NCBI GenBank assembly: GCA_035649575.1
Contig: DASRJH010000232.1
Location: 1-6,143 of the forward strand
Source: DASVAL01 sp035649575
Lineage (GTDB): Bacteria > Planctomycetota > UBA1135 > UBA2386
Length of the DNA: 6,143 bases
Direction: 5' to 3'
The notes under the pieces were generated by a model. The model did not search any database. It was given only the letters and a program-made list of their open reading frames with translations, and was not told the DNA's origin. Position 1 is the first letter of the stretch. The number at the start of each line of letters is the position of its first letter. Position numbers and translations under genes: made by a program. Below are positions 5,485-6,143 of the stretch, in pieces.

Positions 5485-6111
5485 ATGCCCTTTGCCGACC
5501 TCCTGAGCCGGGCTTCACGCAATGAGCCCACCGCGATCGAGGAACTCGTCGCGGCCTTCTATCCGCGCGTACGTTCGATCGCTCATTGCCAGATCGAGCA
5601 ACAGGTCGGCAAGGACGCAATGGGCCTGCTCGCATTGTTCTCGACCGGCGACATCGTGCAGGAAGCCTTCGTCGCCGCGCTGCGCGAGCTGCCGCGTTTC
5701 CGCGGCCGCGCCGAAAACGAGCTCGTCGCCTGGCTGGCGGCCCTCGTGCACAACCGCGTCGTCGACGCGATCCGCCACCACCTGGCGCAACGGCGGGACC
5801 GGCGCCGGCACACGGGCGACGCCGAAGGTGTTCTCGCGGCGAGCCGCGAGCCGACCCCATCCCAGGCGATGGCGGCCTCCGAGCGCGCGACCGAACAGGC
5901 ACGCGTGCTCGCCAGTTTGAGTGATGCCGAACACGACCTGCTTCTGGCGCGGCTCGTCGACGAGATGCCGTGGGAAGCGATCGCGAAGACGCAGGGATTC
6001 CCGAGCGCGGACGCGGCGCGGTTCGCGTTCCGCCGTCTGCAGGCGCGCCTCATGCTGCAGCTCGCGCGCGCCGGCCTCGGCAGCGCGACGCGGGCGCCAG
6101 AGGCACCGTGA
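5485..6111 (+). CDS. RNA polymerase sigma factor, sigma-70 family (ECF type)
   Basis: 208 residues, the size of a short extracytoplasmic-function sigma factor with only regions 2 and 4. Region 2 spans about residues 12-99: IEELVAAFYPRVRSIA (18-33), the core-binding stretch TGDIVQEAFVAALRELPRF (54-72) and the -10-contacting part NELVAWLAALVHNRVVDAIR (78-97). A basic and acidic linker (100-138) leads to region 4 at 139-192 (VLASLSDAEHDLLLARLVDE, then MPWEAIAKTQGF and RFAFRRLQARL), the HTH that reads the -35. Region 4 is diverged, with an extended loop GFPSADAARF before the recognition helix. It would direct RNA polymerase to a specific gene set. The following gene overlaps the stop codon, so the two are co-translated. 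In planctomycetes such factors often adjoin Ser/Thr kinase genes; that is background, not shown here. Confidence 0.9.
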   Translation: MPFADLLSRASRNEPTAIEELVAAFYPRVRSIAHCQIEQQVGKDAMGLLALFSTGDIVQEAFVAALRELPRFRGRAENELVAWLAALVHNRVVDAIRHHLAQRRDRRRHTGDAEGVLAASREPTPSQAMAASERATEQARVLASLSDAEHDLLLARLVDEMPWEAIAKTQGFPSADAARFAFRRLQARLMLQLARAGLGSATRAPEAP

Positions 6112-6143
6112 CGACTGGCAGGGATCCCGCGCAGACGCTCGTC
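6108..6143 (+). CDS. Start of a gene coupled to the sigma factor, cut by window edge
   Basis: A GTG at 6108 shares GTGA with the sigma factor's TGA stop and opens a frame (MTTGRDPAQTLV if started with Met) that stays open to the last base. AGAGG at 6099-6103 lies four bases upstream. The overlap suggests translational coupling, so the product probably works with the sigma factor. A protein kinase or anti-sigma protein would be typical, but only 12 codons are visible and no domain can be named. Confidence 0.5.
   Translation, partial: MTTGRDPAQTLV

Noticed and set aside
5325..5531. 68-codon minus-strand frame before the sigma gene
   Set aside because: Arg-rich, no motif, overlaps the start of the sigma factor gene and its upstream repeat.

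Overview
The window is a stretch of high-GC bacterial chromosome carrying six complete protein genes and one gene cut at each edge. No RNA gene, CRISPR array, insertion sequence or phage module was recognised. The gene content suggests a planctomycete-like bacterium with a large genome. The clues are an ankyrin protein with a conserved 'PSLEQLKKQAKNLL' N-terminal module, several secreted proteins of unknown function, a DUF2911-like protein, a secreted protein with a 'GYVFYEGRW' motif, and a short ECF-type sigma factor translationally coupled to a following gene. This taxonomic placement is inference.

Layout from left to right. An ankyrin-repeat gene runs leftward off the window (1-1226, minus). 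Divergent from it is a small lipoprotein carrying an AHSA1/START-like domain (1418-1999, plus), followed by a secreted protein of unknown function with a helical, possibly HEAT-like segment (2087-3148, plus). That gene converges, with only 11 bases between stop codons, on a small secreted protein (3160-3585, minus). A 382-base gap follows, with repeats and a near-consensus promoter at its right end. It leads into a basic DNA-binding protein with an HTH and an AT-hook (3968-4492, plus). Next come a secreted DUF2911-like protein (4634-5257, plus), a sigma-70 family factor (5485-6111, plus) and the first 12 codons of a gene overlapping it by GTGA (6108 to the edge).

The genes do not form one obvious pathway. 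Most have their own promoter-like sequence and gap, and only the last pair looks like a tight operon. Start-site context seems to fall into two styles. Some genes have a -10 box only 6 to 8 bases before the ATG, which implies leaderless mRNA (3968 clearly, 3585 minus well, 1418 and 5485 weakly). Two genes for exported proteins (2087 and 4634) instead have a short leader, a GAGG ribosome site and a shared TAGCAT -10 motif. I did not find a recognisable new defence or mobile system. The best candidate for undescribed biology is the HTH/AT-hook protein with its repeat-rich, apparently leaderless promoter.
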